A stretch of 64,000 bases of DNA from DASUPK01 sp963831605 (GCA_963831605.1 CAWHQR010000008.1:186001-250000); one strand, 5' to 3'. Positions 37,104-45,964 are shown, counted from the first letter of the stretch. Program-made: numbers and translations. The notes: generated from the sequence alone by a model not told the origin.

Positions 37104-38228
37104 ATGCGGAAGTCCCCTCGGCTCCTGTTGTTCGGCGCGCTCGCGGCCTGCGCGCTGCTCGCGCCGTCGAGCGCGCTCGCCCAGAGCGGCGGGTCGGTGC
37201 AGCCGAAGATCGTTGGCGGGTTCAGCGGGTCTGTATCCACCTATCCCTGGCAGGCGGCGGTCGTCTACAGCACGGCCGAGTCGCCGGGCGATGACGCGCA
37301 TCAGCGCCAGTTCTGCGGCGGCTCGCTGCTCACGTCGCGGATCGTGATCACGGCAGGGCATTGCGTCGCGGATACCGATCCGGATTGCTCGTCGCTGACC
37401 TGCGCGATCAACGACCCCGGCGGCGACGGCACGCCGAAGATCGACCCCAACGACGTCGACGTCGTTCTCGGTCGCAGCACCCTGAGCGACACGAGCCAGG
37501 GAAGCGAGCGCGCTGTCAGCGCGGTGCTTCTCAGGAGCAACTACGACGGCGACTACAACGGCACCGGAGTGCCTCGCTTCGACGTGGCCTACCTCGTCCT
37601 CTCCGGCGCATCCGCCCAGACGCCGATCAAGATCGCGGGAACCGACGAGGGGACGCTGTGGGATCCGGGAAGCACCGAGGAAGTCAGCGGCTGGGGGGCC
37701 ACCAGGGAGACCGGCGGCACCGTCGACACGCTGCGCGCCGCGACGGGGAGCGTGATCTCCGACCCGACCTGCGCTGACATCTACAGCAACGCCTTCGATC
37801 CGGACACCATGGTCTGTGCGGGCGCGCTCAGCGGCGCGGTGGACACCTGCTTCGGCGACAGTGGAGGGCCGCTCGAGGCGCCGCTGCAGGGCGGCGGCTA
37901 TCGGCTCATCGGGATCACCGGCTGGGGCGCCGGCTGCGGCCGACCCGATGCCCCCGGGGTCTACACGCGAGTCGCCGGCCGGACGATGCGCTCCCTGATC
38001 GCCTCGGACGTCGCCGGCCTTGAGTCCACCTACAGCCTGCCGGCCGAGGACATCTTCGGCAGCGGCGGACAGCCGCGCAGCGCCCCGCCCGCCACCGCCA
38101 CGACCGCCCCGACGGCCACGACGGGCCCGACGGCCAGGTCGTTCCAGAAATGCAAGCGGGCCCGGAGCCGCAAGAGGCGCAGGCGCTGTGCCAAGCGGGT
38201 CAAGGCACGGGCGAGGTCCGCCGTCTGA
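37104..38228 (+). CDS. Secreted trypsin-like serine protease with basic Cys-containing tail
   Basis: This is an S1-family protease of 374 residues. The signal peptide is RKSPRLLLFGALAACALLAPSSALA. The mature protein begins KIVGGFSGSVSTYPWQAAVV. The triad is His in VITAGHCVAD, Asp in RFDVAYLVL and Ser in CFGDSGGPLEAP, giving trypsin-type activity. After the protease domain comes an Ala/Thr/Pro linker, then a tail of about 30 residues rich in Arg/Lys with two Cys (KCKRARSRKRRRRCAKRVKA). Similar tails occur on two other secreted proteins here. The start gives a proper signal sequence. Confidence 0.9.
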   Translation: MRKSPRLLLFGALAACALLAPSSALAQSGGSVQPKIVGGFSGSVSTYPWQAAVVYSTAESPGDDAHQRQFCGGSLLTSRIVITAGHCVADTDPDCSSLTCAINDPGGDGTPKIDPNDVDVVLGRSTLSDTSQGSERAVSAVLLRSNYDGDYNGTGVPRFDVAYLVLSGASAQTPIKIAGTDEGTLWDPGSTEEVSGWGATRETGGTVDTLRAATGSVISDPTCADIYSNAFDPDTMVCAGALSGAVDTCFGDSGGPLEAPLQGGGYRLIGITGWGAGCGRPDAPGVYTRVAGRTMRSLIASDVAGLESTYSLPAEDIFGSGGQPRSAPPATATTAPTATTGPTARSFQKCKRARSRKRRRRCAKRVKARARSAV

Positions 38229-38274
38229 GCCGATAGGCCACCCGGCCTGCTGCTAGGTTGCCGCCGGAGGGATC

Positions 38275-39153
38275 GTGGAGACTTTTTTGCGGGTCGTGCT
38301 AGGGATCGTGCTCGCGGGCGCAGCGCTCGCGAAGCTTGCTTCGCCGCGCGCCAGCATTGCGGCGATGGCCAGCTTCGGCTTCGAGGATGGCCCGCTCCGC
38401 CCGATCGCCTGGGCGGGGCTGATCGCGGTCGAGCTCGGGCTTGCGGTCGCGGTCGTGCTCGGCTCCGACTCCGCGGCCTATCTCGCATCCGGGCTGATGC
38501 TGCTCTTCGCGGCGCTGACCGCAGGCGCGCTCTTCCGCGGGCGGGCCGGCACGCCTTGCGCCTGTTTCGGCCCGCGTTCCAAGGTCTCGTGGCTCGGGGT
38601 GCTCCGAAACCTCGCCCTGGCGGCGGCCTTCGCCGTGATCCCGAGCCTGGATTCGATCACGCTCGGGACCGAGGCCTGGCTCGGGATCGGCGTCGGCGTT
38701 GCGCTCCTCGCCTGCGCGGGCCTCATCGTCGCCGTCCTCGGGCTCGCGCGCGAGGTCGGGATGCTCAGACTCCAGCTCGGCACCCAGGGCGCGCTGGAGA
38801 TCGCGGGGGAGGGGCCCGACGTCGGATCCCGCGCAAACATCCTGGCGAGCCGCCTCGCGGTCCCGGCCTCGAACGGCTCTGAGCGCCTCGGGCTGGCGGT
38901 CTTCAGCTCCGAGGGCTGCCATCTCTGCCAGACCCTGTCGCCGGCGATCGAGAACGTCGCGAACGACCCGCACGTGACCGTCGGAGTCTTCGACGAGGTC
39001 GCCGACGCCGCGCTCTGGCGCGACCTCGAGATCCCGGGCAGCCCGTTCGCGATCGCGACCGACGATTCCGGGACGGTGCTGGCCAAGGGGACCTTCAACA
39101 ACCTCGCTCAGCTGGAGAGCGTCCTGGCCACCGCGGTGCGGCGCCGTGCCTGA
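38275..39153 (+). CDS. MauE/DoxX-like membrane protein fused to a thioredoxin-like domain
   Basis: This 292-residue protein joins two redox modules. Residues 1-160 form a MauE-type membrane domain with four to five hydrophobic segments and a Cys pair in RGRAGTPCACFGP. Residues 205-292 are thioredoxin-like with the active site SSEGCHLCQTLSPAIE and the cis-Pro region IPGSPFAIA. In methylamine dehydrogenase operons, MauE and MauD do these two jobs for disulfide formation in MauA; here they are in one chain. The next gene overlaps its 3' end by eight bases. The GTG start is preceded by GGAGGGA. Confidence 0.85.
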   Translation: METFLRVVLGIVLAGAALAKLASPRASIAAMASFGFEDGPLRPIAWAGLIAVELGLAVAVVLGSDSAAYLASGLMLLFAALTAGALFRGRAGTPCACFGPRSKVSWLGVLRNLALAAAFAVIPSLDSITLGTEAWLGIGVGVALLACAGLIVAVLGLAREVGMLRLQLGTQGALEIAGEGPDVGSRANILASRLAVPASNGSERLGLAVFSSEGCHLCQTLSPAIENVANDPHVTVGVFDEVADAALWRDLEIPGSPFAIATDDSGTVLAKGTFNNLAQLESVLATAVRRRA

Positions 39154-39721
39154 GCATCTGGATCGCGTCACGGACGCCCTCGCCCGGGACACCTCCCGGC
39201 GCGGGTTCCTCGCCAGGGTCGGCGGCGCGCTGGTCGCTCTGACCGCGGCCCGCACAGTCGGCTCGCTGATCGAGCCGGGTGAGTCCGAGGCCTTCCATTT
39301 CTGCGGGCACACCTTCACCACCGGCTCGTGCCCACACCCGACCGGATTGCCGCGGATCGACTCGCGCGGGTTTCCGCTTCGAGCGAGCGACGGGCACCCC
39401 GTCGACGACATCGGCCGGCCGGTGAACGACGCGGGCCAGCCGGTGGACGACGACGGCAACCTGCTGCGCGATGCCGAGGGACGGCCGCTGCCGCCGGCCC
39501 CTCGCACCCAGCTCTGCGACCGGGCAGGGGACATCTACGGCTTCCGGGCCCACATCGACGGGTCCTGGTTCCGCTGCTGCGGCGGCAAGGTGCGACAGCT
39601 TCGCGACTGCTGCGCCACCCGCAACACCCGGATCAATGGGGACGCCGCGCTCACCGGGTACTGCTACGGCGGCCGCAAGGTGTTCTGCGTTCAGTACTAC
39701 GACACGAAGGTGCCGTGTTGA
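39146..39721 (+). CDS. Tat-exported Cys-rich protein related to methylamine dehydrogenase light chain (MauA-like)
   Basis: This 191-residue protein starts with a twin-arginine signal (TSRRGFLARVGGALVALTAA). The mature part has ten cysteines, including two CC pairs in WFRCCGGKVRQLRDCCATRN, resembling the disulfide-rich core of MauA. Unlike MauA it contains only one tryptophan, so the tryptophan tryptophylquinone cofactor (two Trp) cannot form in the usual way. Residues 75-115 hold a short Asp/Gly/Pro repeat (GHPVDDIGRPVNDAGQPVDD). It overlaps the MauE-Trx gene by eight bases and the next gene by seven. The substrate is unknown. Confidence 0.75.
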   Translation: MPEHLDRVTDALARDTSRRGFLARVGGALVALTAARTVGSLIEPGESEAFHFCGHTFTTGSCPHPTGLPRIDSRGFPLRASDGHPVDDIGRPVNDAGQPVDDDGNLLRDAEGRPLPPAPRTQLCDRAGDIYGFRAHIDGSWFRCCGGKVRQLRDCCATRNTRINGDAALTGYCYGGRKVFCVQYYDTKVPC

Positions 39722-41196
39722 GCGCCCTGGAGCTCGCCCTGGCCGTCGCCGCGCTGCTGATCGGGGCGACCGGGACCTTCTCCCCGTGCGGTCTCTCGGC
39801 GATCGACACGATCGGGCCGACCGGCCACACCGGCGGCCGTCCGATCACCATCGCGGCCTGCGCCACGTTCCTGCCGGGTGCGCTCGCCGGCGGGCTCGTC
39901 ACCTTCGGATCGCTCGCGCTGCTGGGAGACCTCCTCCACGGGGCGGGCGGCCGCGCCGCCTACATCGCCGCGGCTGCGATCGCGCTGCTGGCCGCGGTGC
40001 TCGAGGTGCGCGGGACGCGGATCGTGCCGCAGATCCGCCGCCAGCTTCCGGAGCACTGGCGCCGGGTGATGCCGATGCCGCTCGCCGCCGCCCTCTACGG
40101 GCTGCTCCTGGGACTCGGCTTCACGACCTTCGTCCTCACCTTCGGGGTCTGGGCGCTCGCCGGGGTCAGCCTCGCGGTGGGCGATCCGTCCCTGGGCCTG
40201 GTCCTCGGAGCCGCCTTCGGGATCGGCCGGGCCCTCCCGATCGTGGTGCTGGCGCCGCTGGCCGGAACCGATACCGGCATCCGCGCGACCGAGCTGATGT
40301 GCGAGCGCGAGGGGGTCTATCTGGGGCTTCGGCGCGGCGACGCGGCCGCGCTCCTGTTGGTCGCGGTCGCTCTGGTGATCGCGCCCGGGGCCGCCGGGGC
40401 GGCCGGAACCCAGGTCGCCCATGCCACCGATCCGTCGGCCACCGCAGATGCGCTGCTCTTCCAGCGGCTCGGCGGCCCGGCCGTGATCAGCCGCGGCGGT
40501 CCCGAGATTCCGCTGCCCGGACAGCACCCTGCCATCGGCGGTCGGTTCATTGCGACCGTCACCAACGACACGATCCAGCTTCTCGATCGCAACAGCCTCG
40601 CGCCCGTCGCGCAGATCCCGGCTCGCGGAGCCGACGCGGTGGCTGTGTCGGATTCCTGGCTCGCCTATCGCGCCCCGGCCGGCGGAGGCGATGGGATCTA
40701 CATCCGCTACATCGCGAACCCCGCCTCGCCCGCGCCGCCGCTCCTGCTGGCAAGCGAGGGGGGCGCCTCTCAGCTCAGCCCCCCGTCCGTGGACGGCAGC
40801 ATCCTGCTCTACGCGATCGCAACCCCTCGCGGCAGCCGGGTCGTCCAATGGACGATGGGCACTCACAGACATCGGGCGCTCGTCCGCTCACCGCGTCTGC
40901 TCCTCTTCAATCCCGCGGTGGACGGCCACTCGTTCTCGTACGTGCGCTCGGATGCCCGGCGCAGCAGGCTGATGGTGCGGGGCCGGTCTCGCCATGGTGC
41001 GGGCGGGATCCTCTTCACCCTGAAACGCGCCGACGGCGAGCTCTACTCCGATGCGCTGACCAATTCGGTCGCCTATGTGACGATCCTGCGTCCCGGTGCA
41101 GGCGGTGGCGACGCGGCGATCGCCGGCGTCAAGCGCAGGCATCCCAGGCGCCTGCACGAGCGGGCCCCGCGGGGCGGCGGCAACCACCGCTTCTGA
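39715..41196 (+). CDS. CcdA/DsbD-like membrane protein with C-terminal beta-propeller-like domain
   Basis: This protein has about 493 residues. Residues 1-225 form six or so hydrophobic segments with the CcdA-like motif GTFSPCGLSAIDTIGPTGHT, suggesting transport of reducing equivalents across the membrane. Residues 240-490 look extracytoplasmic and beta-rich with repeated blade-like strands (GGRFIATVTNDTIQLLDRN, VSDSWLAYRAPAGGGDGIYI, VDGSILLYAIATPRGSRVVQ), ending in a basic tail. In mau operons the catalytic heavy chain MauB is a beta-propeller. The start overlaps the MauA-like stop (GTG 39715 or TTG 39718). It is probably the third member of one redox complex. Confidence 0.7.
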   Translation: MLSALELALAVAALLIGATGTFSPCGLSAIDTIGPTGHTGGRPITIAACATFLPGALAGGLVTFGSLALLGDLLHGAGGRAAYIAAAAIALLAAVLEVRGTRIVPQIRRQLPEHWRRVMPMPLAAALYGLLLGLGFTTFVLTFGVWALAGVSLAVGDPSLGLVLGAAFGIGRALPIVVLAPLAGTDTGIRATELMCEREGVYLGLRRGDAAALLLVAVALVIAPGAAGAAGTQVAHATDPSATADALLFQRLGGPAVISRGGPEIPLPGQHPAIGGRFIATVTNDTIQLLDRNSLAPVAQIPARGADAVAVSDSWLAYRAPAGGGDGIYIRYIANPASPAPPLLLASEGGASQLSPPSVDGSILLYAIATPRGSRVVQWTMGTHRHRALVRSPRLLLFNPAVDGHSFSYVRSDARRSRLMVRGRSRHGAGGILFTLKRADGELYSDALTNSVAYVTILRPGAGGGDAAIAGVKRRHPRRLHERAPRGGGNHRF

Positions 41197-41197
41197 G

Positions 41198-41965
41198 CTA
41201 CCAGCCCGCCGGCGGGGAAAATGCCCGTAGCGGAGGTTGCGCGTACCCGACCGCGCGGTAGAACGTCGCGCTGGGCTGTGCCAGAAGCCAGCGCCCGCCG
41301 ACTCGCTCGAGGTAGATCACGTCGTCCTCGACGGAGACGTACTTGCGGTCCGAGAAGTGGTGGGTGACGGTCGTCGTGAGCCGGGCGCGATCGGCGCCGA
41401 TCGCCTCCGGTTTCACCTCGACGATCTCGGTGCGCTGCCAGGCCGGGCCGCCGGCGGCGGGGCGGGCGCCGATCGACGCTCGCAGTGATGCGCGACAGCC
41501 GTGGCGCCGCCGCGGCAGCTCGCCCAGTGGGACCGTGCCCGGCGCGAACAGCGCGCAGACGCGCCCGGCGTCGCGATCGTCGAGCGCGGCGACATAGCTC
41601 CGGACCGTGGCGGTGGCCGCGGCGCGGTCCGTGCCCTCCAGGTCGCCGGTCGCCCGTGGCCCATTCGCGTCGGATTCCGGGCTGGCCTCCGTCGCCGCGG
41701 GCCCCTCGGCCGCCTCCTCCGCCGTGTCGACCGGGCCGACCGCTCCCGGCGGCAGCTCGGCGGTGACTGTTCCGTCTCCGGCCCCGGTGCCCCCGGCAAC
41801 AGCGGCGGAGGTCGCCACCTTGGTCGTCTCGTGGTCGCCGCCGCCGGAGCTGCCACAGCCGGAGAGAGCCAGCGCGCTGGCGACCAGGGCCGCGAGCCCC
41901 CGGGCGTGGGGCAGCCGGCGCCCCGATCTCCCTGCGGAACCATCCTCATTATTGGGGATGCTCAT
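41198..41965 (-). CDS. Lipoprotein with SnoaL/DUF4878-like domain
   Basis: This 255-residue protein has the lipoprotein signal RGLAALVASALALSGCGSSG, with the acylated Cys near residue 37 after a hydrophilic lead. An Ala/Glu/Thr-rich linker follows. The C-terminal 120 residues have an NTF2-like pattern (TVRSYVAALDDRDAGRVCAL, then FAPGTVPLGE and DVIYLERVGGRWLLAQP), as in many actinobacterial lipoproteins. Function is unknown. The start at 41965 was chosen because it places the signal peptide correctly; longer starts exist upstream. It is convergent with the CcdA-like gene, with one base between stops. Confidence 0.78.
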   Translation of the reverse strand: MSIPNNEDGSAGRSGRRLPHARGLAALVASALALSGCGSSGGGDHETTKVATSAAVAGGTGAGDGTVTAELPPGAVGPVDTAEEAAEGPAATEASPESDANGPRATGDLEGTDRAAATATVRSYVAALDDRDAGRVCALFAPGTVPLGELPRRRHGCRASLRASIGARPAAGGPAWQRTEIVEVKPEAIGADRARLTTTVTHHFSDRKYVSVEDDVIYLERVGGRWLLAQPSATFYRAVGYAQPPLRAFSPPAGW

Positions 41966-42060
41966 CGGTGCACGGCTGTGAGAGGGTGGCGTTCGACGAG
42001 CCTCGAAAGCAGCACCAGGGGGATCGGGCTCACTGTTTTCCATTTCCGGAGGAGGGTTTC

Positions 42061-43299
42061 ATGACCGACAACTTCCCAGGTCCTCGTGGAGCTGCGCGCA
42101 CCGCCGTGCTCGCGGTTGCGGCGGCGGGCATGCTTGCATTCGCTTCGCAGGCCTCGGCCTCGATCACTCCAACCTCGACCGGGAGCACCCTGGGCGGAGC
42201 CATGAACGCCTCGGGCGGCCCCGTCACCAGCGGGAGCCTGACGGTCCCCCCGAGCAGCACGCCCAATGCCGTGTCGACGACGGCGCTCACCGGGTTCCCC
42301 GAATCGGGAAGCACCGACTTCGGCGTGCTGACCACCGGCGACCCCCTGCTTATCAACCAGCCGAATACAGCTCCCGACAGTGGAATCAGCCTCGGCGGTG
42401 ATTCTTTGCGCGGTGACACGGACTTCGACGTCAGCGTTCTCGATCTCACGCTGAACGTCCCGGCGATGACCAGCAGCTGCCTGAAGTTCGATTTCCGCTT
42501 CTTCTCGGAGGAGTATCCGGAGTTCGTCGGGACGTCGTTCAACGACGCCTTCATCGCGGAGCTGGACACCAGTGACTGGTCCACGAATGGGTCCGAGATC
42601 ACCGGAACGCACAACTTCGCTGCGGATCAGCTCGGCAACCCGATCACGATCAACGCCACGGGGCCGGCGTCCGTCAGCGCGGTCAATGCGGCCGGGACGA
42701 CCTATGACGCCGCGACCCAGCGCCTCACGGCGGCCCATACCGTCTCGTCGGGAGCGCATCATCTCTTCCTGTCGATCTTCGATCAGGGCGACCATATCTA
42801 CGACTCGGCGGCTTTCGTGGACAACGTCAGGGTCGTCAGCGACGCGGTCTGTGACACGGGCGTGGCAACGGCCGGGACGCCGCCGAACACCTCGGCGATC
42901 AGCACCAGCCTCGGCAGCAATTCGGCGACGTTCAACTTCGGGTCACCGCCCCCCGGCGGGCACTTCGTCTGTCAGATCCATGACGGGCCCGCGTCCGACC
43001 CGGACAAGGCCGAGCCGTTCGAGCCATGCACAAGTCCCCTCGTGATCGACTTCAACCAGCCCGAGGCCGGATTCAACGCTGTGACTCCGAAGCTCGACGA
43101 AGGGGTTCACGCATTGAGCGTCGCGGCGGTCGACTCCGCCGGGGACGCCGATCAGAGCCCGTCGGTGACCGAATTCAACGCGACTCCGGGAGCTGGCGGC
43201 GCGACGCCTCCGGCCCCCTCGCCCAAGGCCAAGAAGTGCAAGAAGAAGAAGGGCAAGAAGGCGTCGGCGGCCAAGAAGTGCAAGAAGAAGAAGAAGTAG
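42061..43299 (+). CDS. Secreted choice-of-anchor L domain protein with Lys/Cys tail
   Basis: This secreted protein has 412 residues. The signal peptide contains AARTAVLAVAAAGMLAFASQ. The choice-of-anchor L domain is clear: TLGGAMNASGGPVTSGSLTV, then LKFDFRFFSEEYPEFVGTSF and FNDAFIAELD. A second beta-sandwich-like region follows. It ends in a pure Lys/Cys tail (KAKKCKKKKGKKASAAKKCK, then KKKK) instead of a standard sorting signal. The name of the domain family reflects that its members carry many different C-terminal anchors; this tail is probably such an anchor. A GGAGGAGGG ribosome binding site lies upstream of the ATG. Confidence 0.85.
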   Translation: MTDNFPGPRGAARTAVLAVAAAGMLAFASQASASITPTSTGSTLGGAMNASGGPVTSGSLTVPPSSTPNAVSTTALTGFPESGSTDFGVLTTGDPLLINQPNTAPDSGISLGGDSLRGDTDFDVSVLDLTLNVPAMTSSCLKFDFRFFSEEYPEFVGTSFNDAFIAELDTSDWSTNGSEITGTHNFAADQLGNPITINATGPASVSAVNAAGTTYDAATQRLTAAHTVSSGAHHLFLSIFDQGDHIYDSAAFVDNVRVVSDAVCDTGVATAGTPPNTSAISTSLGSNSATFNFGSPPPGGHFVCQIHDGPASDPDKAEPFEPCTSPLVIDFNQPEAGFNAVTPKLDEGVHALSVAAVDSAGDADQSPSVTEFNATPGAGGATPPAPSPKAKKCKKKKGKKASAAKKCKKKKK

Positions 43300-43324
43300 C
43301 GCTGCGCCAGAGCTCCACGGGCCG

Positions 43325-43358
43325 ACGGCCGCCGGGTCTCTGACCTTGGCGGCCGTTT
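43325..43358 (+). terminator. Probable terminator after the choice-of-anchor L gene
   Basis: A 9-bp stem, ACGGCCGCC paired with GGCGGCCGT, encloses a 14-base loop and is followed by three T residues counting the last stem base. It lies 25 bases after the stop codon. The long GC stem makes termination plausible even with a short T-run. Confidence 0.55.
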
Positions 43359-43421
43359 CCGTCCTGGCCTCGTCGTAGGTTCCCCGCTGGTGCTGCCCGC
43401 TGCTACCCTCGCCGCCCGGTC

Positions 43422-44395
43422 TTGAGCAAACCGCAGCCCAAGGCCATCCCGTACGACCAGGCGCAAGACCGGCCCCCGATGGCGCACCTGAAGCCCGTTC
43501 CAGATCTCAAGCCCGAGCCCTCCGCCAAGGCCGGGGGAAAGCCCTCGATCGAGGAGCTCGAGCGCTACGCGACGGTGCTCCGAATCCAGTGCGTCCGCAT
43601 GCTCGCGGTCGCCAAGTCGGGGCACCTCGACAGCTCCCTCTCGGCGGCCGACATCGTCGCCGCCCTCTACTACCGGGTGCTTCGCCACGACCCCACCAAC
43701 CCGAAGTGGCCCGAGCGCGATCGCTTCGTCCTCTCCAAGGGGCACGCCGCCCCGATCCAGTACGCGGCGCTCGCGGAGCACGGCTACTTCCCCGCGGACG
43801 ACCTGATGGGCCTCCGCCGATCGGCTCGCATCTCCAGGGGCACCCGGACATGACCCGGACCCCGGGGATCGAGGTCTCGACCGGCTCTCTCGGCCAGGGT
43901 CTCTCGATGAGCGTCGGCATCTGTCTCGCCCTTCGCCTCGACGATCTCGCCGAGACCGCTCAGGTCTTCACGCTGATGTCCGACGGCGACTGTCAGGAGG
44001 GCGAGAGCTGGGAGGGCGCGATGTCCGCGGCCCACTACGAGCTCCCCAACCTCACGGCGATCGTGGACTACAACCACCTGCAGACCGACGGGACCACCGA
44101 GGAGGTCATGGACACCGGCGACGTCCGCGCCAAGTTCGAGGCCTTCGGCTGGGACTCGATCGAGATCGACGGCCACGATATGAACGCGATCGTCGATTCG
44201 CTGGAGCGCAGTCGCACGATCGACCGCCCGTCGGCGATCGTCTGCCAGACCAAGAAGGGCCGCGGCGTCTCCTTCATGGAGGATCGCTTCGGCTTCCACG
44301 GCAAGCCGCCTACGCCTGAGCAGGCCGAGCAGGCGATGGAGGAGCTGGAAGCGCGCTACCAGGAGCAGACCAAGAAGTTGGGCGGAGGAACCTGA
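43422..44395 (+). pseudogene. Transketolase N-terminal subunit, reading frame broken near 43820
   Basis: This is the thiamine-diphosphate-binding half of a split transketolase, which moves two-carbon units in the pentose phosphate or Calvin pathways. Upstream, the frame gives KSGHLDSSLSAADIVAALYY and RDRFVLSKGHAAPIQYAALA. Downstream, another frame gives LQGHPDMTRTPGIEVSTGSL, GQGLSMSVG and SDGDCQEGESWEGAMSAAHY. The two join at LMGLRR(F)GS, where one T appears to be missing (cgccgatcggc for cgccgattcggc). Restoring it gives an intact protein. The start is TTG 43422 or ATG 43479. The intact partner gene overlaps its end, so a sequencing error is as likely as a true mutation. Confidence 0.85.
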
Positions 44396-45414
44396 TGGCG
44401 AGCGAGCTGATCGAGGCCGCCGAGTCGCAGACCGAGTCTCTCGCCACCCGCCAGGCCTATGGCGATGCGCTGGTCGCGCTCGGCGAGGCTCATGAAGAGG
44501 TGGTGGCGCTCGACGCCGACCTCGCGGTGTCCACCCAGTCGATGAAGTTCGGCAAGCAGTTCCCCGAGCGCTTCTTCAACATCGGCGCCGCCGAGGCGAA
44601 CATGATGTCGATCTCAACCGGCCTCGCCGCCAGCGGCAAGGTCCCGTACGCCTCGACCTTCGCGATCTTCGCCACCTCGCGCTCCTACGACCAGGTGCGC
44701 CTCGGCATCGCCCACAACGAGCTCAAGGTGCGCATCGGCGCGTCCCACGGCGGGGTCTCGCTCGGCGAGGATGGCGCTTCCCACCAGATGATCGAGGACA
44801 TCGCCCTGATGAGGGCGATGCCGAAGATGCAGGTGGTCGTTCCGGCCGACTACAACCAGGCGTACACCGCGGTGATCGAGTCCTACGAGCGTTTCGACGG
44901 CCCCATGTACATGCGCTTCGGCCGGCCCAAGACGCCGGTCGTCTACGAGGAGATCCCCGAGACGCTGGGGACCGGCGTCGACGTCCTTCGCGAGGGCAAG
45001 GACATCTCGATCTTCGTCTGCGGTCACATGGTCTGGCGCGGCCTCGAGGCCGCCGAGACCCTGGAGCGCGAGGATGGGGTGGAGGCCGAGGTGGTCAATG
45101 TCTCGATCATCAAGCCGATCGATTCACAGAGCGTGCTCCGCTCGCTCGCCAAGACCGGCGTGGCGGTGACGGCCGAGGAGCACCGCGTGGTCGGTGGCCT
45201 CGGCGATGCGATCCGCCAGGTGGCCTGCGAGCAGCATCCCGTCCCGGTCTTCGCGCTCGGCATGCAGGACGAGTTCGGTGTCTCCGGCACCGCCGAGGCG
45301 TGCATGGAGCATTTCGGTCTCACCGCCAGCGGCATCGCCGACCTGGCCCGCGAGGCCCTGCTCAAGAAGCCGATCGTGCAGCACGCGCCCATTCAGGGCG
45401 GGCCCTGGTCGTAG
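44395..45414 (+). CDS. Transketolase C-terminal subunit
   Basis: This is the pyrimidine-binding and C-terminal half of a two-gene transketolase, 339 residues. It contains SLATRQAYGDALVALGEAHE, RFFNIGAAEANMMSISTGLA (the conserved catalytic Glu), HGGVSLGEDGASHQMIEDIA and the transketolase C-terminal domain (KTGVAVTAEEHRVVGGLGDA). It overlaps the N-terminal subunit gene by one base (TGATG). It must pair with that product to form an active site at the subunit interface, so the frameshift upstream matters for its function. Confidence 0.93.
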   Translation: MASELIEAAESQTESLATRQAYGDALVALGEAHEEVVALDADLAVSTQSMKFGKQFPERFFNIGAAEANMMSISTGLAASGKVPYASTFAIFATSRSYDQVRLGIAHNELKVRIGASHGGVSLGEDGASHQMIEDIALMRAMPKMQVVVPADYNQAYTAVIESYERFDGPMYMRFGRPKTPVVYEEIPETLGTGVDVLREGKDISIFVCGHMVWRGLEAAETLEREDGVEAEVVNVSIIKPIDSQSVLRSLAKTGVAVTAEEHRVVGGLGDAIRQVACEQHPVPVFALGMQDEFGVSGTAEACMEHFGLTASGIADLAREALLKKPIVQHAPIQGGPWS

Positions 45415-45464
45415 CTTTCCGGCGGACCGGCTTCGCCATCTTTCCGGCGGACCGGCTTCGCCAT
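45415..45464 (+). repeat. 25-bp perfect tandem duplication
   Basis: The 25-base unit beginning ctttccggcggaccggcttc occurs twice in direct succession, starting at the base after the transketolase stop. The second unit ends where homology to the dispersed repeat begins (ggcttcgccat). Confidence 0.9.
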
Positions 45465-45537
45465 AAAGCCGCGGCCACAAGCGGCCGCCCCACATAAGTC
45501 GCTGCGGGCTTCGCCCTTCGCTCCGAAGTGGAGCGGC
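45454..45537 (+). repeat. Dispersed intergenic repeat, copy B
   Basis: This is homologous to the reverse complement of 29292-29376. Both copies lie in short intergenic gaps just after a stop codon. Shared blocks are ggcttcgccat, ggccgccccaca, aagtcgct and cgggcttcgccct, with scattered substitutions between. It has the size and hairpin potential of a REP-like or miniature mobile element. No transposase is visible in the window. Confidence 0.7.
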
Positions 45538-45547
45538 CTGGTGGCCG

Positions 45548-45964
45548 CTACTCGAGCTTGAAGACCTCCGCCATGAAGCGCGGCTCCTCGATGCTCGTCG
45601 TGCTCGCGAAGCCGATCACCGTGCGGCCGGTCGCGCGCTCGACGGCGGCGCTGAAGCTCGACCGGATCGCGTGCTGGTACCTGGTCCGGACCTCCATCAC
45701 CGTGTCCGCCTGCCCGTTCTCGACGAGGAACTTCTCGTTGGGGAGCAGCTGCAGCCCGTCCAGAACGACGATCACCCAGTTCTCCCCCACCAGGGTCTCG
45801 GCGTTGGCCGCACCCGTCCCGTAGGACTCCTCGTAGATGCGGAGGACCTCGCGGGCAACCTCGTCCCGAACCTCCGTCAGGCTCGGCGGCTGACGCGCAT
45901 CCTCAGGGCGTCCGGGATCCTCCGGGCCCTCGGCACCTCCGGTTTGATCGGGATCTGGGACCAC
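45548..45964 (-). CDS. DUF2294 family protein, copy 1
   Basis: This 138-residue protein matches, in my recollection, the DUF2294 family: EVAREVLRIYEESYGTGAAN, ENWVIVVLDGLQLLPNEKFL, MEVRTRYQHAIRSSFSAAVE and RATGRTVIGFASTTSIEEPR. The first 28 residues are a variable acidic/Pro-rich lead. No enzymatic motif is visible, and its function is not established as far as I know. A paralogue is transcribed divergently from the other side of a 350-base gap. The start is GTG. Confidence 0.75.
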   Translation of the reverse strand: MVPDPDQTGGAEGPEDPGRPEDARQPPSLTEVRDEVAREVLRIYEESYGTGAANAETLVGENWVIVVLDGLQLLPNEKFLVENGQADTVMEVRTRYQHAIRSSFSAAVERATGRTVIGFASTTSIEEPRFMAEVFKLE

